Assembly: GCA_951813075.1 (NCBI GenBank)
Contig: OX638343.1
Coordinates: forward strand, 2,931,999-2,995,998
DNA length: 64,000 nucleotides
Reading direction: 5' to 3'
From: Arenicellales bacterium
Lineage (GTDB): Bacteria; Pseudomonadota; Gammaproteobacteria; Arenicellales; JAJDZL01
The stretch's first letter is position 1. Each line of letters starts with the position of its first letter. This document shows positions 55,822 through 64,000 of the stretch, piece after piece. The position numbers and the translations under genes were made by a program. The notes below the pieces were generated by a model that saw only the letters and a program-made list of their open reading frames with translations, ran no database searches and was not told the DNA's origin.

Positions 55822-58272
55822 TCATTTGCCATCAGTCCAATCATCGTCATAGGTAAAGAACCGAAACATGTGCCGGTGCTCGTCAGTAATGGCGGTAACC
55901 GACCCCTCAAAAATCACCTCGTCAATTTCTGTGTATATCTTCCTCAAACGGTCTGCAGTCGCACGGTCGGGACTCAGATAGTAGATCATGTCCCACCGCC
56001 TCTTGCGCCATGCCCCGAGATGTCCCAGAAATATCTTTGTATACTCACTTTTCGACTTGATACTGCGTTCCGCTTCCATGGCTATTCTGCAATTGTCCGG
56101 TCGTATCACTGTCGCATCCGGATAGATCTCGCCTTTTTCCATTAAACCTGCCGGCTTCACAGATTGCCAGTTGCGCCATCCGTTGCGTTCCGCAGTCAGC
56201 CTCAATCGCTGCAGGTCGAGGCGATGCAGTATGCTCCTGGGATTCAGCATACTTTTGTAAAACACCGGACGATTTGAGGAGACCCCGGTGATCAGTTGAT
56301 ACTCATCAATGCCTTTCCTTGTAATTCCCCAGTATTGTCCTGTCGAGCTTGACCCGATCGCCAGCTCGTGACACCTGATCAGCTTCCGATCGGCGATCTC
56401 CGAGATCATTCCCTCAACTGTCGATTCCGAAATCTCTGTCATGAGACTCCGAATTATGTCAATGTGCGTCCAAGTCTCCTCGAACAGAAAACGAAGCAGC
56501 CTGGATTCGGCTTCCAAATCAAAAATAGATTGTGCTTCCTTATCAAAATCAGATGATTGAACGCACTGTGCCGCGACCCGTTCCAATAAATCAATTCCAG
56601 CAGGCTCTGCAACAGTCGCTGGTATCGGCTGCATCCCGACCTTGTCAACACGAATGGCGCTCACTGCGGCGATTTGCGGAATGCCTGCACCGATACACAC
56701 AGCACACCCTTTTGGGAGGCTCATGACGGTATTGACATCGTAGAGATTTCGCTCGGTTTCTCCGATGCTCCGGGTTGCGGATAAGGATTCGGAGAGTTCT
56801 GGATTTCTGATGGTTTCGACATTCTGTGTCGCCGCCAGGATCCGTCCGGTTTGATCTGAAATCCATGAGGCGGTATGGTGATCAGCCGGGCGATAGAGCC
56901 ATTTGATCGGAGTGGTATCCAATATCGTCGACCGCACCGCTGACTCAGAAAGATCGGCCCCGCAGTTTGCGAAATCTCCCAGCGACTGGTGTGCCAGAAG
57001 GATGTTGCATCCTTTGTCGCGTATCGCCCCGAGTGTGTTGACTGCGGTAGCGCTTAGCAGATACTTGAACTCATCCAGAAAAATCGAGCAGTGGCGCTGT
57101 CTGTCACGCGTACGCTCGACAATCTGGATAATTCTGACAAACAGCATTTTCTGCAGAATGACAATGGGGTCGTCGCGCATCGAACCAACCATGTAAATGC
57201 AGCCCCCCTTATTCAGCGGCTCCGCAAGATCTACGCCCTCACGCGTCCGGACACATTGAAGTTCAGAGACTTCGTCAATAGCCGCATAGAATGCTTTCGC
57301 ACCGGTCATCAGACTCCTGTCGGTATCCGATTTGGCAAAATTCGACATTTCCTTCAGAGATATCGGACCGTCATCTGCATATCGAGCCGCCAGCCTGGCA
57401 GCTTTTCGATCATCCAGGCGATAAAAATCCGCTTCGCTACCCTTGCTACCGAGCTCCAGACCTGCGTACAACAATTCAGCAACTTCTCCGGGCCCGGCAC
57501 CCAGCAATGGATTGACCTGCGCAACTGGCTCGTTCAGGTCGATATATTGGAATGGCACACCCGCACTCTGACACGCTGCGCGAAACACACTTGGCGCCCA
57601 TTCGTCTTTTTTTGGATCAAACACGAATACCGCGTCACCGAATTTTAGCGACTGGGTGAGGGCAACACCTGCCTGGATACCCTTACCTGTTCCCGGCGGC
57701 CCCATGAGTTGTACGTGACTACTCTTCCAGATTGGTCGATCTATTGTGACTGCTTCGCCATTCAATCCAACCCCCAGAAACATCTTGTCATCGGATGCGG
57801 CTATTGCAGATTCTCCCAAAACATCTAGCGCGGGTAATTTCTGGAATTCATTCCACACCTCTCGAATGTCAGTAAGCGACTCGGCTCGGCCAGCTCGCTT
57901 TGTTCGCTTGTCAAGATACGCAATCAACCAGGGTTCAAATCGTCGACCAGCGGTGTATGAAAGGAAGCCTCCGATAATCACACCAACGCCGGCACAGATT
58001 AGCACTGTGGTTCCAGATACTGTCTGAACGACTAGAAAATCTGTGTTCCCAACCAGAACCAGAAGAAAGTAAAAAGCCATGCACATAGGAACGAAACCAC
58101 CGAACAGCCGTATTGAAAACGTGATCCAGCTGTGGTGCTTTCGGAACAAGAAGAGCGTTCTCAGCCCTGCCAGTATTGCAATGGGCACAACCAAGACAAC
58201 AAAGTAAAAATACCCACCTCGAGCAAGTAACAGGGAGGAAATCAGACTATCGGTTTGTGCTGCAAAATCCAT
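55822..58272 (-). CDS. TraD/TraG-like coupling ATPase with MobC-like C-terminal domain
   Basis: An 816-residue membrane ATPase of the conjugative coupling family. Two or three N-terminal membrane helices lie within about residues 20-108. The ATPase domain follows with Walker A LMGPPGTGKGIQAG near 190, DAVFVFDPKKDEWAP, Walker B HCSIFLDEFKYLLS near 397 and ILLAHQSLGDF near 425. After a winged-helix-like middle part the last 120 residues (HLGAWRKRRWDMIYYLSPDR, EHRHMFRFFTYDD) resemble MobC-type replication-relaxation proteins. Coupling proteins bring relaxosomes to a type IV secretion channel, but no relaxase or secretion genes are seen. Its 3' end has been copied into both flanking porin modules. 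Confidence 0.8.
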   Translation of the reverse strand: MDFAAQTDSLISSLLLARGGYFYFVVLVVPIAILAGLRTLFLFRKHHSWITFSIRLFGGFVPMCMAFYFLLVLVGNTDFLVVQTVSGTTVLICAGVGVIIGGFLSYTAGRRFEPWLIAYLDKRTKRAGRAESLTDIREVWNEFQKLPALDVLGESAIAASDDKMFLGVGLNGEAVTIDRPIWKSSHVQLMGPPGTGKGIQAGVALTQSLKFGDAVFVFDPKKDEWAPSVFRAACQSAGVPFQYIDLNEPVAQVNPLLGAGPGEVAELLYAGLELGSKGSEADFYRLDDRKAARLAARYADDGPISLKEMSNFAKSDTDRSLMTGAKAFYAAIDEVSELQCVRTREGVDLAEPLNKGGCIYMVGSMRDDPIVILQKMLFVRIIQIVERTRDRQRHCSIFLDEFKYLLSATAVNTLGAIRDKGCNILLAHQSLGDFANCGADLSESAVRSTILDTTPIKWLYRPADHHTASWISDQTGRILAATQNVETIRNPELSESLSATRSIGETERNLYDVNTVMSLPKGCAVCIGAGIPQIAAVSAIRVDKVGMQPIPATVAEPAGIDLLERVAAQCVQSSDFDKEAQSIFDLEAESRLLRFLFEETWTHIDIIRSLMTEISESTVEGMISEIADRKLIRCHELAIGSSSTGQYWGITRKGIDEYQLITGVSSNRPVFYKSMLNPRSILHRLDLQRLRLTAERNGWRNWQSVKPAGLMEKGEIYPDATVIRPDNCRIAMEAERSIKSKSEYTKIFLGHLGAWRKRRWDMIYYLSPDRATADRLRKIYTEIDEVIFEGSVTAITDEHRHMFRFFTYDDDWTDGK

Positions 58273-58463
58273 AATCGGGTATTCATTATGACCTGCGCAA
58301 CAGGAATATCAAATTCACAGTTGCCTTATTGAGTGAATTTGTCCTGGAACGAAGTGTGTAGTGCAGGATTATTCGAGGTTCGGTGTGTGTGCGAATTATT
58401 TAGTCTTGCAAGGATTCTGCTGTTTTAATCGCTAGGATATTTCCGTATAAGGTTTTAACGGTT

Positions 58464-58555
58464 GAAAACTTAACGAGGTGAAAATTGAAGGGTCGATTAC
58501 TGCGATCACTGAGGAACGCCGGGCATGTTTCTGTTCTTTAACTATGATGACCAAT
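58464..58555 (+). pseudogene. traD 3'-end remnant B (inverted relative to traD)
   Basis: The plus strand reads EVKIEGSITAITEERR and, after a one-base deletion, MFLFFNYDD, matching EVIFEGSVTAITDEHRHMFRFFTYDD at the end of the traD-like protein. It stands upstream of porin 5 as the true traD end stands upstream of porin 4, but on the other strand. Confidence 0.7.
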
Positions 58556-58592
58556 GTACAGACGATGAGTGACTCTCAGATTCACGCTTGAT

Positions 58593-58608
58593 GTTGCGTA
58601 TTTGCAAC
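58593..58608. promoter_or_regulatory. Porin palindrome, copy 5 (GTTGCGTATTTGCAAC)
   Basis: One position off a perfect palindrome, ending 138 bases before porin 5, the same spacing as at porins 1 and 3 although on the opposite strand. Confidence 0.55.
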
Positions 58609-58745
58609 ACATATGCTGTGAAAGCGAAGTTGTGACCGCAATTTTGGCGATTTCGTGGAGTCTGGCGTAGCGTTGACGGTTAAAATTAGTGCTTAAATTG
58701 TCAAATATGACGATGTTAGTCACTTATTGGCTTCAGGAGAAAATC

Positions 58746-59717
58746 ATGAGGAAACTGTTGACGGTATCGCTTCTGGGAGTGCTAATGAGTATCCCCTTAG
58801 TAGTCTTTGCGCAAGCGTCATTGTACGGTTCGATCCGAACCGGTATCGAGTCAAATAACAGTAATAAAACGGGCGTTATAGATTTCATCTCCCGCTGGGG
58901 CTTCCAAGGTTCGAGCGAGGTGTCCGAGGGCCTGACGGCGGTATACCGATACGAGCGACGTCTCAACTCCTCCGATGCCAGTGAGCCGCGCGGACGGCTT
59001 TCCTATGTCGGTCTTTCCGGTAGTTTCGGCACCGTCACGATCGGAAAGGCTTTGGGCGCCCCCCACAACCATTTTGGCGGGATCGTCGACCAGTCGCTCT
59101 ACTATGGACGGCCGATAAGGACAGGTTATCGGTTAAGTAATTTGGTGTCCTATTCGGTTTCTGTCGGCAATGTCAGTATGCAGGTGGATGCCATCATGGA
59201 TCAATCCACGGGTAAGACCGGAGACGCATTCAACTTCGGTGCGACACTCGGTGGTCTTATGGAAACCGGTTCGATCACAATTGCGCACCGGAAACGTCCG
59301 GATGAGGTTGGAGGTCGTGTATCGCCTGTAGTGTATAAAGCGTCTTCGAGTTACGTCGCAGGTAATTACGGTATTGGCGACACGACAGTGTTTCTCGGTT
59401 ATAGCAAGGATTTGTGGTCAAACAGTGGTTGTAGTAATGATACCTGTATCGCATCGACGAAAACGAAGACCACCTACGCCGGGGTGCACGGTGAAGTCGG
59501 GGACAATGGTGTCAATTATGTGTTCACGATGAGTAACGAGAAATATAGCGGAGCCAATCGTTTATCTATAACCTCCTCTTCCAGCGAGAAAACTCCATGG
59601 ACTTTTGGGCTGTCCAAAAGTCTGGGTGGCGGTGCCTCGGTGAAATTCGAATATCTTCAGCCGGATACGGGCAATAGGACTCCCTTTTCCTCGGTATGGC
59701 TACAGGTTGACTTCTGA
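58746..59717 (+). CDS. Outer-membrane porin 5
   Basis: An intact 323-residue porin of the same family as porins 1 and 3, starting at the ATG at 58746 after CAGGAGAAAATC. The signal peptide ends VVFAQAS; SRWGFQGSSEVSEGLTAVYR and GSFGTVTIGKALG are kept, and the C terminus is WLQVDF. It is more diverged than porins 1 and 3, with fewer acidic residues and a basic KRPDEVGGR loop, so its selectivity may differ. It faces away from traD. No terminator hairpin follows; a group II intron begins within 20-30 bases of the stop. Confidence 0.9.
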   Translation: MRKLLTVSLLGVLMSIPLVVFAQASLYGSIRTGIESNNSNKTGVIDFISRWGFQGSSEVSEGLTAVYRYERRLNSSDASEPRGRLSYVGLSGSFGTVTIGKALGAPHNHFGGIVDQSLYYGRPIRTGYRLSNLVSYSVSVGNVSMQVDAIMDQSTGKTGDAFNFGATLGGLMETGSITIAHRKRPDEVGGRVSPVVYKASSSYVAGNYGIGDTTVFLGYSKDLWSNSGCSNDTCIASTKTKTTYAGVHGEVGDNGVNYVFTMSNEKYSGANRLSITSSSSEKTPWTFGLSKSLGGGASVKFEYLQPDTGNRTPFSSVWLQVDF

Positions 59718-59734
59718 CCTGATCAGATTCCGGC

Positions 59735-60364
59735 ACACTTAGTGGTAGGATGACTTGGCGGTGAAAGTCGGCTACCGGCCCGCCAAGGGGAACGGTCAGC
59801 CGAACGGCAAGGATGTCCGCTGTGAAGCGGAATTTGAAGGAAGCCGAAGGCAAACCGCTGGCCTGACGAACAGGAATCGCATACGAGGCGGTCACGGTGG
59901 GTGAGAAGTTCAATAGATTCAAAGCCCGAAGTTTTGACGGAATCTATGGAAGTAGATGCGGCAAGCATAAACGGTAAGGTCGCGAGCATTACCCCGGGAG
60001 GTCTGCTGTCGTGCCATTGGCTACCGGATTCGCGAGGAGACGAGGTGGGCGGCACAAATCCGCCGAGGCCATAACAGGTTGCTGACCGGCAACTGAAGGG
60101 CTGAACATGACAAGTCGCGAACAGGTGGCAGGGATACTCGATGAACCCGGGGAATACACAAATCGACGATAACAGTCGAACCGGCGCGGCGGGAGCGGGA
60201 CGGAATCGGGCAATGGCCGCGGCTCGTGTTGAGGTGGAATCGGTGGCTCTGACGCGGACGAAAGCGCAACTTCGGTTGCAGGGCTTGTCATGAACCGCCG
60301 TATACGGAACCGTTTGTACGGTGGTGTGGGAGGACGGCGGGAGTAATTCTGCCTCCTATCCGGT
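59735..60364 (+). mobile_element. Group II intron, apparently ORF-less
   Basis: The 5' part (from about 59755) carries the conserved domain I text TGGCGGTGAAAGTC, CAGCCGAACGGCAAGG, GCTGTGAAGCGGAAT and GAAGGAAGCCG. The 3' end has a domain V-like hairpin (60292-60327, arms ACCGCCGTA and TACGGTGGT) and a domain VI-like hairpin (GGAGG and CCTCC arms, 60330-60358). Only about 400 bases separate these regions, with no reverse transcriptase/maturase gene, so mobility would need a protein in trans. Both ends are estimates. Confidence 0.7.
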
Positions 60365-60810
60365 CCGAAAAGATTGTGACAAAATCCCCAGCATCCTAGT
60401 TCCACGACACGTATCAGTCCGATTGGTTTGAAAATTCCATCTAAACTTCAAACACCATCAAGAATTACTGAATTCATTGTTTCGGTCAACAGCACAGAGC
60501 AAAGTTCGATCATGCTGTGAGTCGCCGCTCTGCAACGCCTTGGATTCGTGACTGGTGCAGTTGCGATTTGTGCAGAAACGAGAGTCAATCGTAAATTTGA
60601 ATTTCCAATTCCATGGGTCGTTTATCGCAATTCAAATGTAAACCGAAATTGCCTGAGTTCACCCCGCTTGTGGATTCAGCAAATTTTCACGAAAAGCCCC
60701 ATGGCATCAGAAGTACAGATGACGTGCATGTTATAATTCAACTCAGAATAATCTTGGCAAATTGCAGTTCAGCGATGGTACTTGACTGCTTCCATTAATC
60801 ACGCCAATTC
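60365..60810. other. Intergenic region, no gene seen
   Basis: About 445 bases between the intron and nnrDE. A 62-codon frame here has no protein character. No clear promoter boxes were found. Confidence 0.45.
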
Positions 60811-62301
60811 GTGCACCCACTCCCTGTTCATACAACTCAGCAGTCGATAGAACTTGAAGATCTCGTAAAGCGGGATTACGCGATCTCTGGCTACGAGCTC
60901 ATGCGTCGTGCAGGCCGCGGCGCGTTCGAGAAATATCAGGAATTGTGGCCGCAGTGCAGAAATATCGCCATCATATGCGGTGCCGGTAACAACGGTGGTG
61001 ACGGCTATGAGTTTGCATCAGCGGCACTGGACGCCGGTTTTGACGCAGAGGTTCGATATACCAACGATCCGAAGACACCGGAAGCGCGTATGGCACGAGA
61101 CAAATATCAAAGCCGCGGAGGTAAACTTGTACCAAATCTCTTCGACAGTAAATGCTCCGAATTTGATGTCGTGATTGACGCATTGCTCGGAATCGGGCTC
61201 AACAAACAAATTACCGGACGAATGGCCGACGCAGTGAATGTGATCAACCAGACCGCAAAACGGGTGATGTCGCTGGATATCCCAACCGGAGTGGATTCGG
61301 ATTCGGGCAGCTTGGCGGGTCCAGTAGTCAAGGCTGACGCGACCGTGACATTCATCTCACCCAAGCTTGGATTGCTATGTCTTCCAGCGAGTGAATACGT
61401 CGGCCGTCTGTTCGTCGACACGCTCGACGTGCCCAAGGACGCGTATTCAAAAGTCGGAAACGTAGCGCATCTGGTTGATCCGAACGAATTCGGCCCGAAG
61501 ATTCCAATCCGAAGGCCTGCCGCCTACAAATCCAGTGTCGGTCAGGTGTTGATTATTGGCGGAAGCGAGTCCATGGAAGGTGCCGCTCTGATGGCGGCGC
61601 AGGCCGCATATCGTGCAGGTGCAGGTTTGGTATCGATTGCGACAATCAACGAAAATTCGTCACTTTTCCGCCAACAGACACCTGAAATCAGAGTCTATAG
61701 GGTTACCGAAACGACCGAACTGGAAAAGCTGATTGAAATTCACGATGTGATTGGAATCGGCCCCGGGCTCGGAATCAGTGACAATGCCCGGAAAGTTGTC
61801 GAGATGGTTGGAAAATCCGAAAAGAAGATTGTAGTGGACGCAGATGGACTGAACGTGCTTGCTGAAATTGGACTGACAAGCGATAACTGGATTCTGACCC
61901 CTCATCTCGGAGAGGCCGCACGGCTTCTCGGAACGACTACAGACAAGATCAGGAACGAGCGTCTGGATACCGCATCGAAAATTGTTGGGCGATACGGCAG
62001 CGTCTGCGTACTCAAAGGCCAGAACACTGTAATCGCATCAAATGAGGACACTTGGATCTGTACCCGGGGAAATCCCGGAATGGCGACTGCCGGAATGGGT
62101 GACGTCCTGACTGGTGTCATCTGTGGAATTTGGGGGGCGGGCACGAATATGGCAACAGCTGCCAGGGCCGGTGTGTGGATACATGCAGCTGCGGGCGACG
62201 AAAGTGCTGCCGAACAGGGTCAGGTTGGACTGATGGCGACTGATCTGCTGCCTGGTATCCGAAGAAACTTGAATCGCGTACTCGATGAAACGCGAATCTA
62301 G
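60811..62301 (+). CDS. nnrDE: Bifunctional NAD(P)H-hydrate epimerase / ADP-dependent NAD(P)H-hydrate dehydratase
   Basis: This 496-residue repair enzyme restores damaged NAD(P)H hydrates. The N-terminal YjeF_N epimerase domain shows LMRRAGRGAFE, IICGAGNNGGDGYEFA and LDIPTGVDSDSG. The C-terminal ribokinase-like domain shows VLIIGGSESMEGA, GIGPGLGI, VVDADGLNVLAE, LTPHLGEAARLL and GNPGMATAGMGDVLTGVI. It opens with GTG at 60811. The order nnrDE-tsaE-amiC-mutL is the standard gammaproteobacterial one. Confidence 0.93.
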   Translation: MHPLPVHTTQQSIELEDLVKRDYAISGYELMRRAGRGAFEKYQELWPQCRNIAIICGAGNNGGDGYEFASAALDAGFDAEVRYTNDPKTPEARMARDKYQSRGGKLVPNLFDSKCSEFDVVIDALLGIGLNKQITGRMADAVNVINQTAKRVMSLDIPTGVDSDSGSLAGPVVKADATVTFISPKLGLLCLPASEYVGRLFVDTLDVPKDAYSKVGNVAHLVDPNEFGPKIPIRRPAAYKSSVGQVLIIGGSESMEGAALMAAQAAYRAGAGLVSIATINENSSLFRQQTPEIRVYRVTETTELEKLIEIHDVIGIGPGLGISDNARKVVEMVGKSEKKIVVDADGLNVLAEIGLTSDNWILTPHLGEAARLLGTTTDKIRNERLDTASKIVGRYGSVCVLKGQNTVIASNEDTWICTRGNPGMATAGMGDVLTGVICGIWGAGTNMATAARAGVWIHAAAGDESAAEQGQVGLMATDLLPGIRRNLNRVLDETRI

Positions 62302-62752
62302 ATTGAATCAGTTGGACAGCCCGGCACAATGGCTTGTCAGTTCTCCGCAATTGATGGCAGACGTAAGCCGCTATCTCGCGCAACACGTGCAACGCGGAAG
62401 TTGTATATATTTTGAAGGAGAACTCGGATCCGGGAAGACAACATTGATCCGATCGATTTTTCGAGAACTCGGAATTGAAGGCGCCATTCCGAGCCCGACG
62501 TTTTCAATTATGGAAACTTACACAACACTGAAAGGTCTGGAACTCTTGCACCTTGATTTATATCGAATTGAAAACCCAAAGGAACTCGCTCTGATCGGGC
62601 TCGATGAGTTTAGAGAAGAAGACTGGGCATGGTTTATCGAATGGCCGGAGAACGGGACAGATGTCATTCCAGCTGCGGATCTGCGAATACGCCTGCGTCA
62701 TGCGGGGAATGCGCGGATTGTTGAATTTCCTCCCGAATTGGAAGTGCAATAA
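62285..62752 (+). CDS. tsaE: tRNA threonylcarbamoyladenosine biosynthesis ATPase TsaE
   Basis: This 155-residue P-loop protein works with TsaB and TsaD to make the t6A base next to tRNA anticodons. Walker A is FEGELGSGKTTLIRS near residue 43, followed by IPSPTFSIMETY and LLHLDLYRIENPKELALIGLDE. It overlaps the end of nnrDE by 17 bases and precedes amiC by 4 bases. Confidence 0.94.
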   Translation: MKRESRLNQLDSPAQWLVSSPQLMADVSRYLAQHVQRGSCIYFEGELGSGKTTLIRSIFRELGIEGAIPSPTFSIMETYTTLKGLELLHLDLYRIENPKELALIGLDEFREEDWAWFIEWPENGTDVIPAADLRIRLRHAGNARIVEFPPELEVQ

Positions 62753-62756
62753 CGGG

Positions 62757-63920
62757 ATGACCAGTAAATTGAACAAATTGCTGTTGCGCGTGGCGCTGTT
62801 GTCATGTCTTGCAATGCCATCGGCGCAACTTTGGGCAGCAAATATAAACGAAATAAGAGCCTGGAACTCGCCGGAACGGACCAGGGTAGTTTTTGATCTT
62901 AGTGACAGTGTCCTTTACGACATTTTTGAACTGCAGAATCCCTCACGAATCGTGATTGATATAGCCCCTGGGAAATTTTCCGGAGAGATGCCCGCCAAGT
63001 CCAATCTCGGCCCCCTGATCAGTTCAATCAGAGTCGGCGACCGAGAAGACGCTGTCCGTTTCGTAATAGATCTCGATACCAAAGTCAGATACAAGCATTT
63101 TACGTTGCGTCCGAACGAGGTGTACGGCGACAGGTTGGTAGTCGATATCCACCCGTTGGGCCAACCGAAGAGCGTTGACAGGGAACAGAAAGTCGTAAAA
63201 AAATCAGATTTTCTCGTGGTCATCGATGCAGGCCATGGCGGCGAGGATCCAGGTGCCGTCGGCGCAAGAAAAACCTACGAAAAGCATCTCGTTTTGGAAA
63301 TTTCCAAAAAACTTGAGAAATATCTGGACGCCCAACCCGGTATCCGCGCCGATCTTACAAGAAAAGGAGATTACTACATTCCTTTGCGCAGGCGAACCAG
63401 GATTGCGGTTGAGAAGAATGCTGATCTATTCATCTCGATCCACGCCGATTCATTCAAACGAAAAAGCGCGCATGGCGTCTCTGTGTTCGCGCTGTCTAAC
63501 AGAGGCGCAACCAGCGAGCGAGCGCGAGTGATTGCAAATAAAGAAAACTCATCAGATATGCTCGGCGGTGAGAATCTTTCCGTCGTCGACGACGATGTCG
63601 TCGAAGTGCTGGCTGATCTTGCATTGAACAAACAGATTGAACGCAGTCTCGATGTTGGTGCAAAGGTTAGAATGCGACTCTCAAGCATTTCCAGAATGCA
63701 TGGCAACAGCGTCGAGCAAGCTGGATTTGTCGTGCTCAAGTCACCGCAGATTCCCTCGATTCTTGTCGAAGTCGGATTCATCTCAAATCCCGCCGAAGAG
63801 AAAAAGCTCAAGACCCGTTCCTATCAGGACCGGCTTGTAAAGGGTATCGGAAATGCTGTAGTACAATTTGCTAAGGAAAATCCGTGGCAGCAGATAGACT
63901 GGAGAACCGCGAGTAATTAA
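62757..63920 (+). CDS. amiC: N-acetylmuramoyl-L-alanine amidase (AmiC/AmiB-type)
   Basis: A 387-residue periplasmic zinc amidase that cuts the peptide from MurNAc during daughter cell separation. I use the ATG at 62757; the open frame runs back to 62604 but inside tsaE. A signal peptide (LLLRVALLSCLAMPSAQLWA) is followed by an AMIN domain (INEIRAWNSPERTRVVFDLS) and the Amidase_3 domain: FLVVIDAGHGGEDPGAVG with zinc His, EKHLVLEISKKL, LFISIHADSF with zinc His, and PSILVEVGFISNPAEE with the catalytic Glu. No LysM domain follows. Its stop overlaps the mutL start. Confidence 0.93.
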   Translation: MTSKLNKLLLRVALLSCLAMPSAQLWAANINEIRAWNSPERTRVVFDLSDSVLYDIFELQNPSRIVIDIAPGKFSGEMPAKSNLGPLISSIRVGDREDAVRFVIDLDTKVRYKHFTLRPNEVYGDRLVVDIHPLGQPKSVDREQKVVKKSDFLVVIDAGHGGEDPGAVGARKTYEKHLVLEISKKLEKYLDAQPGIRADLTRKGDYYIPLRRRTRIAVEKNADLFISIHADSFKRKSAHGVSVFALSNRGATSERARVIANKENSSDMLGGENLSVVDDDVVEVLADLALNKQIERSLDVGAKVRMRLSSISRMHGNSVEQAGFVVLKSPQIPSILVEVGFISNPAEEKKLKTRSYQDRLVKGIGNAVVQFAKENPWQQIDWRTASN

Positions 63921-64000
63921 TGGCCGCAACCACGCAAACCTCATTTCGGCAACCCCAGGTGACTTTGAGAATAAAAGTTCTCGACGACAGTGTGATCAAC
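63920..64000 (+). CDS. mutL: DNA mismatch repair protein MutL, first codons (cut by window edge)
   Basis: Only 27 codons are present: the frame from the ATG at 63920 (TAATG overlap with amiC) reads TLRIKVLDDSVIN, which matches the MutL N-terminal strand before the AAGEV ATP motif. Gene order after amiC also predicts mutL. The first 14 residues are longer than usual, so the true start may be internal. Confidence 0.8.
   Translation, partial: MAATTQTSFRQPQVTLRIKVLDDSVIN

Larger units (their letters stand above)
53210..56024. repeat. Tandem duplication, copy B (porin 3, porin 4 and end of traD)
   Basis: The counterpart of 47801-52756. Here the traD end is joined to the full gene, so this copy probably keeps the parental arrangement. 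Confidence 0.7.
58273..58745. other. Divergent region between traD-like gene and porin 5
   Basis: About 470 bases. It contains an inverted remnant of the traD 3' end and porin palindrome copy 5, both listed separately, and otherwise no gene. Confidence 0.6.

Noticed and set aside
60119..60300. Short frames inside the group II intron as a maturase
   Set aside because: No reverse transcriptase motifs and several stops; the interval is too short for an intron-encoded protein.

Overview
The window reads as chromosomal DNA of a Gram-negative gammaproteobacterium. The evidence is a division and cell wall (dcw) cluster ending in ftsZ-lpxC, a dciA-type gene beside lpxC, the order nnrDE-tsaE-amiC-mutL, several outer-membrane porins, and a meso-diaminopimelate-type MurE. 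A phasin points to polyhydroxyalkanoate storage. Moderate G+C, decayed mobile elements and duplicated porins suggest an environmental, possibly host-associated, lineage. I cannot name the species. No rRNA, tRNA or CRISPR was recognised.

Layout. 1-3.2 kb (minus): a compact operon of a membrane sensor-like protein, a HAMP-MFS fusion and the start of a periplasmic substrate-binding protein. 3.6-5.6 kb: phasin with its own promoter and terminator, then a Tat-exported multicopper oxidase. 6-8.7 kb: acyl-CoA ligase and a FabD-type malonyltransferase. 8.8-16.9 kb (minus): a five-gene operon prpE-mcm-pccB-pccA-mce covering propionate to succinyl-CoA. 17-17.8 kb: enoyl-CoA hydratase. 17.8-25 kb: a gene-poor accessory stretch with a NYN-domain protein, an IS21 istB remnant, a Uma2 nuclease, an AAA/DUF4143 ATPase, a fumarylacetoacetate hydrolase-family enzyme and decayed DNA.

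25-42.8 kb: the dcw cluster mraZ-rsmH-ftsL-ftsI-murE-murF-mraY-murD-ftsW-murG-murB-ftsQ-ftsA-(unknown disordered protein)-ftsZ-lpxC, all plus strand, mostly overlapping or nearly abutting, then dciA on the minus strand. murC and ddl are missing from their usual places. mraZ is preceded by a sigma70-like promoter and a 10-bp-periodic repeat that looks like a MraZ operator.

43-47.8 kb: surface-glycan type genes (two glycosyltransferases, one SAM methyltransferase) and a decayed gene. 47.8-60.4 kb: a porin array. Three porins look intact and two are broken, one of them split by an insertion element. A segment of two porins plus the 3' end of a traD-like gene has been tandemly duplicated, and a further traD tail lies upstream of the fifth porin in the opposite orientation. 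All five porin loci carry the same palindrome near GTTGCAAATTTGCAAC, 137-139 bp upstream of the start codon where that codon survives. An apparently ORF-less group II intron follows the fifth porin. 60.8-64 kb: nnrDE, tsaE, amiC and the first codons of mutL return to conserved chromosomal order.
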